A stretch of DNA of 25,498 bases from Botryllus schlosseri (GCA_000444245.1 ATSW01007610.1:1-25498); one strand, 5' to 3'; numbered from the stretch's first letter, positions 8,818-18,593 are shown. Numbers and translations are program-made. Notes: a model not told the origin generated them from the sequence alone.

Positions 8818-9895
8818 GTGAGTGGTTACGTTTTTAGCCTCCATGCTTACAGATTTCATGGCAAATGTCGCTTTTAGANACATGCATAATCTGTTGGCAG
8901 TATACAGAAAAGAGCAAGTAGTGGACAGCCGACGCAAAGGAAAGACAAGTTTAAGATCGCTACTGTTCACGCAGATTTAGAGCAGTCGACAGTTGTTTCG
9001 TATATATTCACAGTTGCAATGTTTGCTATGTTATTACCATAATGATTATTCCATGAGGGAAAGTTGAGACACTGCAGGCTTTTATCTTCATTATGCTTTG
9101 TATTCGTACCCTTGCCATAGCTTTTATTTTGCTTCTTCAACCGTGCTTACAACATGGCTCAGATCAGGTTGAACAGTCAAAGCCATATATGTGTACTACT
9201 TTATACGTAGATATGGGAATTATGTCGGTGTTTTGAAATCGTGAGCAGGCATTGCTATTTCTGAGACACGGTTCGCTGCTGGCGTAGATACTTTCGAAAA
9301 TCAGAAACTTGAGTTTATGTTATTTCAGCATCATGCAGTTTGATATTCAAGGTGAAAATGTTGAGTGCATTCTTTCTTCAATCGCAAAGTTCCGATGTTA
9401 TTAAATTTTATTCTTGCTCGAAGTGAAGTTGTGTTCAGTCAGGTGTCATGGGAAGTATATGGTATAGCTGCAGGCTGTATTGGAATTAGAGAAGGCATGA
9501 ATAGATTGGTAAGTATATTAGTATGTAGCCTACTGATTTAAAATGATTGCTGGTTATGTGTAATCATGATCGAGGCTAGTACTAAGATAGATGTGACTTC
9601 CATAATAATAGAATTCTTCAATTAATTTGCTAATTAGNTGAGTGCATACCTTTCTGTATAAATAATTTGATTAGACAATGCAACTAGAATTACAGTCAAT
9701 GCCTTGCACTCAAATTGAAATAGTCTATCCCAAACATGTTTTATTAAATCTAGTTATAATACTATTTCAGTTAATAGTTGTGATTACGGTTTTCGGTTAT
9801 GCCTTGTTTTCTAACGTCGCTCGCCTAGATTTTCGCATTACTTTGATAGGTGGGCTTTGTGTCATTTTCAATTTTTCTCTCATTACTAATTGAAG
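8818..9895 (+). other. par-3 intron, nothing recognised
   Basis: The intron is AT-rich with two single Ns and no visible repeat ends. Its acceptor is ttttctctcattactaattgaag. Confidence 0.4.
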
Positions 9896-10054
9896 GGTTG
9901 GGAAGAACAAACGAAGTTCGTCGTCGGACCGTAATCTGGATTCCAATTCGTCGCCGTCTTCGTCTCCACGACTTGCCGAGAACGAAGCTCACAAGAAATA
10001 TTTGGAAGCAAAGAGGGAAGAAGATTTCAGAAAGCACCAGGAAGAAAACGAAAG
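9896..10054 (+). CDS. PARD3: par-3 exon, Ser-rich then coiled coil; GC donor
   Basis: The 159-nt exon is phase 2-2. It starts VGKNKRSSSSDRNLD and moves into a charged helix (KKYLEAKREEDFRKHQEENE). Human PARD3 has the matching FGKHRK, then EEERIRMKQEQERIQAK. The exon must end at AAAG before gcatgt to join the next exon as ER-IQAK, which makes the intron GC-AG. Using the nearby GT (10059) instead gives a stop after three codons of the next exon. Read-through of the intron stays open to a stop at about 10182-10184. Confidence 0.88.
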
Positions 10055-10480
10055 GCATGTTACCGACTTTGTTTATCCAGAGGTGTTCAGTAACAAAGTA
10101 TCCTTACATAAACCGCACACTTGGATGGGTCCTGTTTGGCTTGAAGAATTTTTGGAATATAAGTGCCCTCCAGGGCAGGGATAGTAACAAATCACTGTTA
10201 GTTGAAGTAAAGCCGTAAATTCCTACTCAATTACAAGTAAAAGTGGCGATTTTCTAGACATGTCAAAACCGTTGCCAAATTTCACTCTGCAGTGGTAGGA
10301 TTCAAATTTGTTCCCAGCCGATTCTATCAAAAAGTCTAATTTTTCAACCTGTGAAGCTAACTGGTTCGCTGATCACATAAAATCTCGTGAGACTCTTCTA
10401 TAGAATCAGCGCGAACCGACCACCGCTTCACACCGACGACTTACGGTAACCTAATCTAGTGGTGTTTGGGTCGTATTCAG
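10055..10480 (+). other. par-3 GC-AG intron with a dispersed repeat and read-through frame
   Basis: The donor is gcatgt and the acceptor ggtcgtattcag. The first 130 nt continue the upstream frame, giving 43 extra residues that include HKPHTWMGPVWLEEFLEY before a stop. The stretch 10203-10269 resembles 12381-12444 in a later intron. Confidence 0.6.
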
Positions 10481-10555
10481 AATACAAGCTAAAGCCAAGG
10501 AAATGCGAGAAAAGCAGGAGCAACAAAGGAAATTAGAAGATTCGGCGCGGTCGAG
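10481..10555 (+). CDS. PARD3: par-3 exon, ERIQAK coiled coil
   Basis: The 75-nt exon is phase 2-2. Joined to the previous exon it reads ERIQAKAKEMREKQEQQRK, against human ERIQAKTREFRERQARERD, one of the best matches in the gene. It forms the C-terminal coiled coil. The donor gtttgt is followed by a very short 54-nt intron. Confidence 0.95.
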
Positions 10556-10609
10556 GTTTGTTTTGAAATTCAATCAACTCGACTTGAACTCACTACGTGC
10601 TTATCTTAG
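10556..10609 (+). other. 54-nt in-frame intron (possible exitron)
   Basis: The intron is bounded by gtttgt and cttatcttag. Its length is a multiple of three and it contains no stop in the coding frame. Retention would insert 18 residues (FVLKFNQLDLNSLRAYLR) between SR and SNQSEK. Exon phases are the same with or without it. Confidence 0.6.
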
Positions 10610-10700
10610 ATCAAATCAATCTGAGAAACAAGTCGAAGACCGTTTCCGAGCGCCGAGCGTGCCTATTACGGCAATGCAAAGGATGACGGTTGACACTAGA
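10610..10700 (+). CDS. PARD3: par-3 exon after the coiled coil
   Basis: The 91-nt exon runs from phase 2 to phase 0, with acceptor tgcttatcttag and donor gtatgt. It encodes SNQSEKQVEDRFRAPSVPITAMQRMTVDTR with no recognised domain. If the 54-nt intron is retained, exons 10481-10700 form a single 220-nt exon. Confidence 0.8.
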
Positions 10701-10764
10701 GTATGTATATTGATTCTAGAAAAGTGAACTTTACGATGATTATTAACGCTGGTATTGCTATTAG

Positions 10765-10958
10765 GTTTCGTACACAGAAGAATCCGGGCGGCGATCGGTA
10801 GATCCGACCGCTATGCGTAACTCACAGTCATCCATTTTTGATTGGAACACAGCAAAGAGACCCACGTCGCCTGTGGATTATCAGCCAAGATCGCACAGGC
10901 AAAGAAAATCGGGTGTCTCTAAACATAAAGCTACCCCAGATTACAGCTCACTTCCGAG
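10765..10958 (+). CDS. PARD3: par-3 exon ending YSSLPR
   Basis: The 194-nt exon runs from phase 0 to phase 2, with acceptor ggtattgctattag (64-nt intron upstream) and donor gtatgt. It contains basic Ser-rich sequence (RQRKSGVSKHK) and ends DYSSLPR. Human PARD3 has QYSSLPRQSRK at the comparable place after the coiled coil. The segment VSYTEESGRRS may match the human RRRTYSFEQ neighbourhood, but only loosely. Confidence 0.85.
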
Positions 10959-11123
10959 GTATGTGCGACATTGAAAATGCTGTAGATACCGCTTTCGTAC
11001 CGGCTATGATGTAGTTTTCTATGTGAGATGCTTTCGTGAGGTTGTGGTTTTTGGGTTGTTTATCGGGATGCGAGTGTCGTGTATGTGAGTGCCGCCTCGT
11101 GACGAACGTTTTGCTATTCTCAG

Positions 11124-11170
11124 AGGTTTTAAGTCTAGCAGCAAATCGAGACATCGTCAACAACGCCAAG
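11124..11170 (+). CDS. PARD3: par-3 47-nt exon, basic SR-rich
   Basis: This short exon runs from phase 2 to phase 1, with acceptor ttttgctattctcag and donor gtatgc. It encodes GFKSSSKSRHRQQRQ. Joined to the previous exon it gives SSLPRGFKSSSKSR, similar in character to human SSLPRQSRKNASS. Splice signals and phase support it. Confidence 0.75.
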
Positions 11171-11948
11171 GTATGCTGAAACTGCTTCGGGCTCTTGTCT
11201 ATGTCTTCGATGAAACCTTACTTCTGTTCTGGAATGAACCTAACGCTAACACCCCCACCAGTCTGACACGTGGTCTTACGATTTTTCTGTGTTCGGTGTT
11301 AGAGTTTTCTTATGATTGGGTTAGCGGAGTGTTGACAATCAGTTACTGTGTTTGATTGTTCACCCAGTTCTAATACTGTAGTTTTAGACCTTGCGTGTAC
11401 GGCTGTGCGCATACACATCCAAGAATATACATTGCTCGGACCTTGAACGGCTGTCAGGTTCTGGTTCCTGGCTTTGAAGGGGTTAGCATTTATTGATATG
11501 CCTTGTCTGTCATCCAAAGTATAGACGTAGTCCCATAAGATTNCTTGTTGCAATACCGCTGTNGTTTGAAGACATGCATNCCATGAGTTTGAAGCATCTA
11601 TGCCATATGTATTCCACTGGATGATTAATTGNCCAGAGTGTTGCGAGTGACATAGGCCATAAGTTATGATTCCCTTGCAAAGTTGTTGATAGGCTATTTT
11701 GTATGTGGCACCGTCTAGGTCATTTGCTACTCACAGGAATGTGATCTTTGCAAGAATGACTTTTGTTTCCATACAAACGTCACTGCTATGTGGAATGTGG
11801 CAAACTGTTATGGAAGACTGCACACTTTGTATTTCTTCCTATAATCATAGTTTTGCGATCAATGATTACTCCTTTCTTCCGAACCTTCGAGAATGTTTTA
11901 CGGATTTCCGATTGTGATCATCAGACAAACTTTTTTTGCACAGAAAAG
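11171..11948 (+). other. par-3 intron, nothing recognised
   Basis: The sequence carries several single Ns and no clear repeats. Small ORFs here have no splice context or recognisable content. Confidence 0.4.
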
Positions 11949-11994
11949 TAAATGGTCAATACATCCGCTACGGCGGTGTTATAAATCCATACAG
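11949..11994 (+). CDS. PARD3: par-3 46-nt exon, Tyr/Gly-rich
   Basis: The exon encodes VNGQYIRYGGVINPY and ends at donor gtacga in phase 2, exactly what the last exon needs (AG + A = Arg). The upstream exon ends in phase 1, which demands the acceptor cagaaaag at 11948. The stronger-looking acceptor ttttttgcacag at 11943 is 5 nt earlier and would shift the frame. The short peptide recalls human SRNGYLGGHGFNARV, but the match is too short to weigh much. Confidence 0.65.
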
Positions 11995-13312
11995 GTACGA
12001 TGATCACTTGTAGTCTTGATCAGCATGCTGTAGTATCTTCACGCTACTTCATCCTTGTCTGCCGTTTCTTGACTCACTTCGAAACACTGTATGCAAAATC
12101 ATCAAAACTGTAATGATTCATTCATTCTCTCTTTTCAGAAAATTCCGATTTGATATGATTAACAAGTGTTACAATCATATTTATATTGTAGCCATTGAAC
12201 ATGTCTTGAAATTGTAGTGTTGTGACGAAGTTAGCTGTGTAGTGGCACAGCAGAGACATTTGTGTATCACTTTGGTAATGCCCCTTCTAAATTATGTTGT
12301 TGCATTCATGATTGCCAGGGTAATTTGATTGGAATAGAGTGCAGTGTGTTCCTTTCAGTTAGGGAGAAGATGTCAAAAGTAGAAGTTATGTAAATTTATG
12401 CTTGATTACAAGTGAGAATAGCTATTTCCAAGACATGNCAAAACTACTTTAAATGGAAGTAGTGAACAAGAGGTCTGAAAGCTACTCGAGTAAGGACCGG
12501 TATTTTTGAAAAGTACAATTGGCCGAGGTATCGTGTGATCTTAGCAGTCGATAGATGACAGCTACTTTCAAAATTGCAAGATGTATCTTTACGACCAACA
12601 CAAAATAACAATGCTACTACAAACAGGTGCGATCTTTGAGTATCTATTCAGTTACTGTGATAAAGTCACTACTGTATGCGGTTTTTAAAGCAAATTAAGT
12701 CGTAATACTGATGCAAACGTGTCCCACAACTTCGAAACCTGCTTGCATATTCCTAAAAGTAGACCTACTCCATGGGAATAACCTAGAACCGATGGCACCC
12801 TATAATTTCAAGACTTTTATGTCAGTTCCGAGTTGTTGTCTCCCAATAATTACTTACTCCCTTGCCCATGCAGAAACGGAAGGGTTGACAGCATTAAAAG
12901 ATAATGAATGTGTTCTCATATCATTCTTACATTGACTCTGCGTGGCACGTCATTTTTTATCTCATCATTTGTTGTGGTCGGAATGGATTGTGAATCATGT
13001 AAATTTACGATTGGACTCACGCCCGAATACTCTGTCTGCTGTATACTCACAGCAAGACTTGTAATCGCCATCGAGTGTTTTTCTAACCCGACCGAGCCTC
13101 GACTGTAACTTCACACGCTCGTCCCATTCACGTTACCGATACCAACATGCATTCCGTCTGTTGCCTGTAGAATCCCAGCTCTGTGCACGGTTTGAATTTC
13201 TTCAACTTGAATGCGACAAGTGCATGTGTGAATCTTTGTCTGTTGCCTCATATTACGACGTTAACTAACCACACTGCGCGTTCGTTTTGTAATTCTCGTT
13301 CTTCCAACTCAG
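11995..13312 (+). other. par-3 last intron with a dispersed repeat copy
   Basis: The stretch 12381-12444 resembles 10203-10269 (shared TTACAAGTRARA, CWAGACATG and CAAAAC). Otherwise nothing is recognised. It ends at a strong acceptor (tctcgttcttccaactcag). Confidence 0.5.
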
Positions 13313-14087
13313 AAAACCGGGCGCTGAGTCCAACGCCGGAGCTTTGCAGAACGATTCAGACGGAGTTATAGCGGAAAACGAGGAGTCCGACTATTCTGAT
13401 TGGAAATCCTCGTACATGCAGACGTCGCCGGGCAACGGAACGGATTTCGACAATTTAGAGTTTTATAACACGCAAAAGCCGCCGTCCGGACGCGAGAGTA
13501 CATCACCGAAACAAACCTCGGATTACGTGTCCAGACATGCGAACAATGCGACTAGAAAGGGCAGGTCTGACAGGCAAAAATCAGCNAGGGTTTTAAATCA
13601 TAGCGTTTCTACGCCGGCTCCATCGAACAGAAGTAAAACACCTCAACCATACCTTAGCAGGAGAGAAGACAGCCCACCGACACGTAGAAGGTCGGATTAT
13701 ACTGCAAACGGCACTACTGANTTTTCGACTATCAAGAGGACATTTCAGCGCGAACAGAGTCCAGAGCCACCGCCCGTCGTAATGCGTAGGCCGAATCGTA
13801 GTAACAACCCAGCCCCGAGCGCGTACAGACACAGCATGCACGTAGACAACCCCGCGAGTCGTAGTTACGAACGCGGCCAAACATCNCGAAATCAGAGGCC
13901 TTCCGTTATCAACAACTANTGGAGNAAAACCAGATCGCAAACCCCAAACCATGACCACAGCGATAGTGACCAGGCCATCTCTCCCAGCGCCAGTACAGTG
14001 GAAATGAACCGCAACGCGGTGAAGAAGATTTACGACAGGACTCGTTACGGCGACAATATTGTAATATCGCAACCTTATAATTTGTAA
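13313..14087 (+). CDS. PARD3: par-3 terminal coding exon, Ser/Arg/Pro-rich tail and stop
   Basis: The 775-nt exon starts in phase 2 after a strong acceptor and stays open to TAA at 14085-14087 (about 257 residues). Five single Ns leave a few residues undetermined without breaking the frame. The sequence is disordered, with an acidic start (NDSDGVIAENEESDYSD) and then many basic/SP-TP motifs (RSKTPQPYLSR, REDSPPTRRRS, KTRSQTPNHD). The end is KKIYDRTRYGDNIVISQPYNL-stop. The C-terminal ...PYNL could be a PDZ-binding end, comparable in place to human ...RPFYS; that is inference. GC-rich codon use matches the other par-3 exons. Confidence 0.88.
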
Positions 14088-14613
14088 TTGCCAACTGTCT
14101 GCGGGTGTGTGCCTCACGACGCTGTTCTAGATTATTTATTTTTCTATTGCTAATATTCGACGTTCCGTGAGGAGCGATTTTGTGAATCTCGACGAAGCTG
14201 TTTTTTTTGTATTGACCGGTAGAATATTCCTGCGATACCTTTTGGGTACTTGTCGTTTTGCTTTCTCGGTACGCGTTTCCAACTATGGTGTGCTTATTCT
14301 TTATTTGTTCCATTGTTCTATAAAAAGAGTAAAACTTATTTGCGGGACAAAAGTCATCACTGAATAATCGATTTTTAATGCTTACTGTGCCTGTGAAGGT
14401 TAGCTCATTTTGAGGAGTGATGTTGAATTTTAGAAGGCGAGGTTTAATATTATGAGTGCTGTCTCCATCCCCAGCAATTCTACCTGCAGGCAGATAGCGC
14501 GAATTTTGCTGCTCAATTGATAGGAAATTGCAGGCAGTCACATTCGCACGACATACGTAAGTNACATACATAACATCAGGCATGTCCTNGGTTGTTTTGC
14601 AGTGGTCCTACGT
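14088..14613 (+). other. par-3 3' UTR and flank
   Basis: No AATAAA is seen. TATAAA at about 14319-14324, followed by AT/T-rich sequence, is the best poly(A) signal candidate. A small ORF at 14167-14367 is not supported. Confidence 0.4.
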
Positions 14614-15077
14614 CAGGGTTGTAACCAAGCCACAAGGAACTGAGTCACAGGTCAATCTCACTTTTATAGTTTTGACTCCAATCATTTCCATTTCACCTCC
14701 GAGTCAAGTCCATGTCAACTAATGAGGGTCGAGTCATAGCGTTTTGACTCGATTCCAGTTAAACCCACTTTTTCAGCTTTGTTTAGTGATATAGAATGGC
14801 TCACATTTGTAATATAGTAACTTTCCTCAGTCTTAACAGTTTCTAGCCCTACTTCCAAGTATCAGTCATGATAGACGAAATACCAATAATATGGTAACTT
14901 TACTACACTCCGAAGTTACATTGAGATGTCTGTATTTGCCGTTCTGGTCTAGAGTCATATGACTTGGTTTGAGTCACGCACAATGACTTGAGTACAGGTC
15001 GAGTCAATATAAAAATTGACTCAAGTCGAGTCACTTTACGCATTTGAAAAAATGACTCGAATCAAGTGAGTCACCTG
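14614..15077. mobile_element. Older copy of the CAGGGTTGTAA hAT MITE
   Basis: It matches the 4299-4781 element almost end to end: same start CAGGGTTGTAACCAAG, then the shared block ctcacttttatagttttgac, the ATAGACGAAAT block and the dense GAGTC motifs. Its right end is decayed (CACCTG). Flanks tcctacgt and tcctttgg agree at five of eight positions, as expected for an old target duplication. It lies just beyond par-3. Confidence 0.85.
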
Positions 15078-15819
15078 TCCTTTGGGACTATATAATCTGA
15101 TACCCCGGGTATTGTAAGATTTTGTGCCAACTATGAGAAAACAACGATAAAGAACCTTGGGCTACTTTTCAAACTTGGTTACATAGTACCAAATTAATTC
15201 TTGCAATATACCTTACCGTTACCCACAAAATCACAATCGAATTATCAAGTCCAGTGTGCCTTGTGACGCTGGTCAATTGGTCATGGTTGAGGAACCGATA
15301 GTTTGATTACATATTTTCCAAAATGGAATCAATTTTATTCTCTTATTTGTATTGTTCTGGAATACCGATACCCTNAAAGAACACCTAACCTCTGCACATG
15401 CTCAGTCATGCCCGCTTTGAAATTGAGGGCAATTTCATAACNCTCTAGACCAGAGTATCACAAATGAGGGGTCGCAAGGAATGTACCATACTAATTTCAC
15501 ACTATATACCACAAATCATGCTATCGAAAGTTAACTCCTGAGACTCTCCATACACGCTGAACTAAACAGGATAATAATGTACAAAGAGATCAGATGTTGG
15601 CAATGGTCTTTGTTTCATTTAAAATGGTTATTGTCGTTTGAATATATAAAGATAACTGGTGGCCTGCATTTTGTGTTGAATTTTCAATTCATTAGTTCAG
15701 AATGCCACACTTAGCATCCTTGTAAATTGGATTGCGAAAATATTGGTAGTGCGGCAGTGAACGTAATATGACAGATGAATAGCAGATTTTTTAAAATGGA
15801 GCAATTGTGGTATAGTAAA
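15078..15819. other. Intergenic, little recognised
   Basis: CAGAGTATCACAAATG followed by AGGGGTCGC at about 15453 resembles a hAT terminus, but no partner end was found. No gene is supported. Confidence 0.4.
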
Positions 15820-16015
15820 GAGGGAGCTAGCGTAGTGGTGACATCCAGCCCTAGATACGCAGGCGGCTCGGGTTCAATTCTGCGTTGATGTTTTATTCGT
15901 TGGGCCCAGGTCTGTGGAATTTCCATGCCTCATTTTTGTTTCTTGTGTGTATCACGCGCTACAGTCATGTGCAGNAGANNCAGGTACTTGTCCCTGTAAA
16001 TAAAAATTATTTTTA
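15820..16015 (+). repeat. tRNA-derived SINE
   Basis: The head has a good box A (TAGCGTAGTGG, 15828-15838) and box B (GGTTCAATTCT, 15871-15881), spaced 32 nt as in tRNA-derived Pol III promoters. A unique body follows, then an AT-rich tail (TAAATAAAAATTATTTTTA) near 15998-16016. The head does not fold into a clean cloverleaf, so it is not called a tRNA gene. No clear flanking duplication was found. Confidence 0.6.
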
Positions 16016-16780
16016 TGATTGTGAAATGAATATTCATCACGTCACGGGCTAATGTCTAGCTACAGAGGCAATCAGATCTTTCTAGGCTGAAAGTCATAGT
16101 CCAGATTTCGTGACTGCATTTGTCAAGTGGAGAAACAACTCAACTGGACTCCGGCGTATCTTGCCTATCATCATTTACCACCAAACTTTGAAATTACTTC
16201 AGTCACTTTGCAATTCCTATGCTTGAGACCGAAAAGTGAATCNGCAGTAATCCCACTTACCATTCATTAAGAGGTCAAAACAGCTTTTATTTTTCGTTCC
16301 ACGATCACTTCGCATCCAACCATCTAATCTTCGATGGAACCGAATTATCACGACTCGCATGTGTATGTGTATGCACAATTGCACATACGGCAACCAGGAA
16401 CTGTTAGGTTAGAGGTNAAATATTTCCACACGGCCGACTACGACGATCGCTCAGGAGAAATCCATTTTTCCCAGCAGAATTTCATGTTTCGAAGAGTTTC
16501 CTTCAAGAATCCGAGATGTTTATATTGAATCGTGTTGTCGAAGATTCCCAATTACAAATCTAAGATGCACTATAATATCACTAGTTGTATCTCTAGAAAG
16601 AAACAAATAAGAACAAAAATTGTACCTGTACTTGTAAGTATAGGAAGGGCAANACACAGATAACACCACTGATTTGCAGGTGTAAAATGAAAGTTCACCA
16701 GTATTACATCTGGAATCGAAGGCAAATGACAGATATTACTAGGCAAGCATTGGACTATAACAACCACAGTGCAGTAAAAA
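16016..16780. other. Intergenic, left flank of the hAT transposase
   Basis: The terminal repeat of the transposase-bearing element should lie here but was not found. A 64-codon ORF at 16334-16528 has no recognisable content. Confidence 0.4.
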
Positions 16781-18593
16781 CTAATTGTTACCACAGGACT
16801 GAACAATCATGAGAGACTCAACAGTGGATGCAGATACTCTCTTCCGATTTTTTCCCAAGGTATCCCCACAATCTTGTCCAATATGAGAGCAACTTGACGC
16901 CGGTATGCTGAGAATACCTTTGGCCAATCGGCTCAAAGTTGGGAATCTATGGCATATCGCCGAGTCGGACCAAAATTTAAGTGCACAGAATGCTCCAGCG
17001 GCATCCTGGTATTGATTTCCATGATAGTCCACAAAATTTTCTTGCAAGTAGCGAGTAATTTCATTATCCTGAAATTCCAGAAACTCGTCGTCGATGTCAG
17101 TACTTGAACTTAAAACTGAAGATTCTGACTTAGGAGACAGTTTTTTGAGACAGAGCCCGGCATGTTCCACAACTTTTTGCTTTTGTTCAGGAACTGCCCG
17201 CATGGATTTAAATTTTGGGTTCAAGAAGAGGGCTAGGTAATGCAGATCAGATATTTTGAATTCCGATACCAAGCACAATTTTCCTCTTTTCTTCAAAAAC
17301 ACAGTCAATCCCTTTTCATATTCATCATCAAATGCCATTCTTCTCAACAACTTTTCTTTATGTAAAACAACTCTGTGCAGAGTTGGTTTGGATTCGCCTT
17401 CTAGATCAACACTGCTATCATTGAAGTCTTTGAGGAAAGAGATGAGCAGTGAGACCACATTTTCATCAATACCGTCCATTAGTTGCTCTTGGTTTCTTTC
17501 ACTGAGAATAGGTCCAATCTGATCCTTGACTTCCATATAAGAAATGAGCATTTGAAGAGTTGATCCCCACCTAGTCGCATTACTTTGAACCAATNAGGCG
17601 CCAAGCTTTTCATTGAGGTCACAACATTTGATGTAAGCCGCCAAGTCTTCGACTCCATTTATTGTGGTGCGAATAGATTTGACATAGGTCATGTCTTCAT
17701 CGTCTTCTGACATGGGTGCAACAGTGGCACTCAGGTTCTCTACCTGCAGTAGATGTTTCACCACAGTAGCTATCATATGGCATGCGCATGGTACATGCTT
17801 ATACGGAGCTAATACATGGTTAATATTACTGTATTGATCGCTGACGTACACAAAATTCTCAGCCGCTTTTTCGCCAGTGAAGTCAAGTTGTTCACTGATA
17901 TTTTCGATAGCNAGCCTGATAGTAAGACCTGCTTCTTCATCATTCATGAATTGCCGAACAGTAGCAACATTACTTTTGATATTCAAGTTTTCTCCTACAT
18001 AATGAACCTTCAAACAAATAAAGTTCCGATCCTTTAGATCCGTCCACATGTCAGTGGTTACGCCAATTAGTCCATGGGACTCGATAGCAACTTTTAGCTC
18101 ATCCAATAGCTGGCGCTTACAACAGGCTGCTTCCTCATCCAGCCTACGTTTCACGGTAACTCTGGATGGTAAAACTTCCGTTGCACTCAGTTTGCCATGC
18201 TTCGCNNCAGATTTCGATGCACGTATTGGCAAACTTCCGTAGGCCCTTGCCTTCAACAGAACTCAGCGGTCTCATATCAAGCGCTATGAAGGATACCATA
18301 GCACTGCAAACCTTCTCCCGTGCTGCCTCGAGGACTTGTTTATTCGAAGAAAAGAAAGAGCTTATCTGCAATTGTGCTGTATTCTTACAATTTCGGATAT
18401 GGTTGCGAAGGTGTGTCGTACCACTCGAATACTTGTGGTGTTTCAATGTACCATTGCAGATATTGCATTTAGCAAACCCAGTGTACTCGCCATTCTCGTA
18501 TATCAGGGAGCAATCTCTCCATACATCACTCTGTAATCGCCGCTTTTTGGGTACTGGTACTAACTCATTGCATGTCGGTGGTCCTTTGTCCAT
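16781..18593 (-). CDS. BED-finger hAT transposase, near full length, one frame break at Ns
   Basis: Two - strand frames overlap near an NN at 18206-18207: 18593 to about 18205 with an ATG start (BED finger), then about 18205 to 16781 (RNase-H fold). Together they give about 600 residues, a usual size for this family. The finger shows WRDCSLIYENGEY, then CNIC and HLRNHIRNC. Next come the hAT motifs SSVEGKGLRKF, LPSRVTVKRRL, TTDMWTD (first catalytic Asp), VSDQYSNIN (second Asp), CACHMI (CxxH) and NATRWGSTL. The C-terminal dimerisation block has FPTLSRLAKGILSIPASS and TLGKNRKRVSASTVESLM. The usual SxxERxFS stretch between the last two is replaced by CSHIGQDCG and is shorter. There are no internal stops in the 491-codon frame. 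The break may only reflect a wrong number of Ns. Confidence 0.92.

Larger units (their letters stand above)
660..14087 (+). other. PARD3: par-3 (PARD3/Bazooka) gene, 3' portion, 15 exons
   Basis: This is the gene-level entry for the exons listed separately. Par-3 is the PDZ scaffold of the Par-3/Par-6/aPKC complex and sets apical-basal polarity at the cell cortex. Fifteen exons join in one consistent frame (2,666 nt, about 888 residues) with matched phases at every junction, which is strong internal support. The order of landmarks matches human PARD3: aPKC target segment, KSSSLESL, NESFRAA, Lys-rich block, ERIQAK coiled coil, YSSLPR, C-terminal tail. The N-terminal CR1 oligomerisation domain and three PDZ domains are not in the window and should lie upstream. 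The protein between PDZ3 and the stop is longer than in human, mainly from Ser/Pro/Arg-rich disordered sequence. Introns range from 54 nt to about 2 kb and several carry transposons. The family identity is confident. Exact ends of the first exon and of the 46-nt exon are less certain. Confidence 0.9.

Noticed and set aside
9678-9893. 71-codon hydrophobic ORF upstream of exon 9896
   Set aside because: It is AT-rich intron sequence ending at the acceptor of a supported exon; no homology seen.
13593-14583. Long - strand ORFs opposite the last par-3 exon
   Set aside because: They are shadows of the GC-rich coding exon; the + strand frame is joined by matched splice phases and ends naturally.
15820-15895. 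True tRNA gene
   Set aside because: Box A and B are good, but acceptor and anticodon stems do not pair convincingly and a SINE body and AT tail follow.
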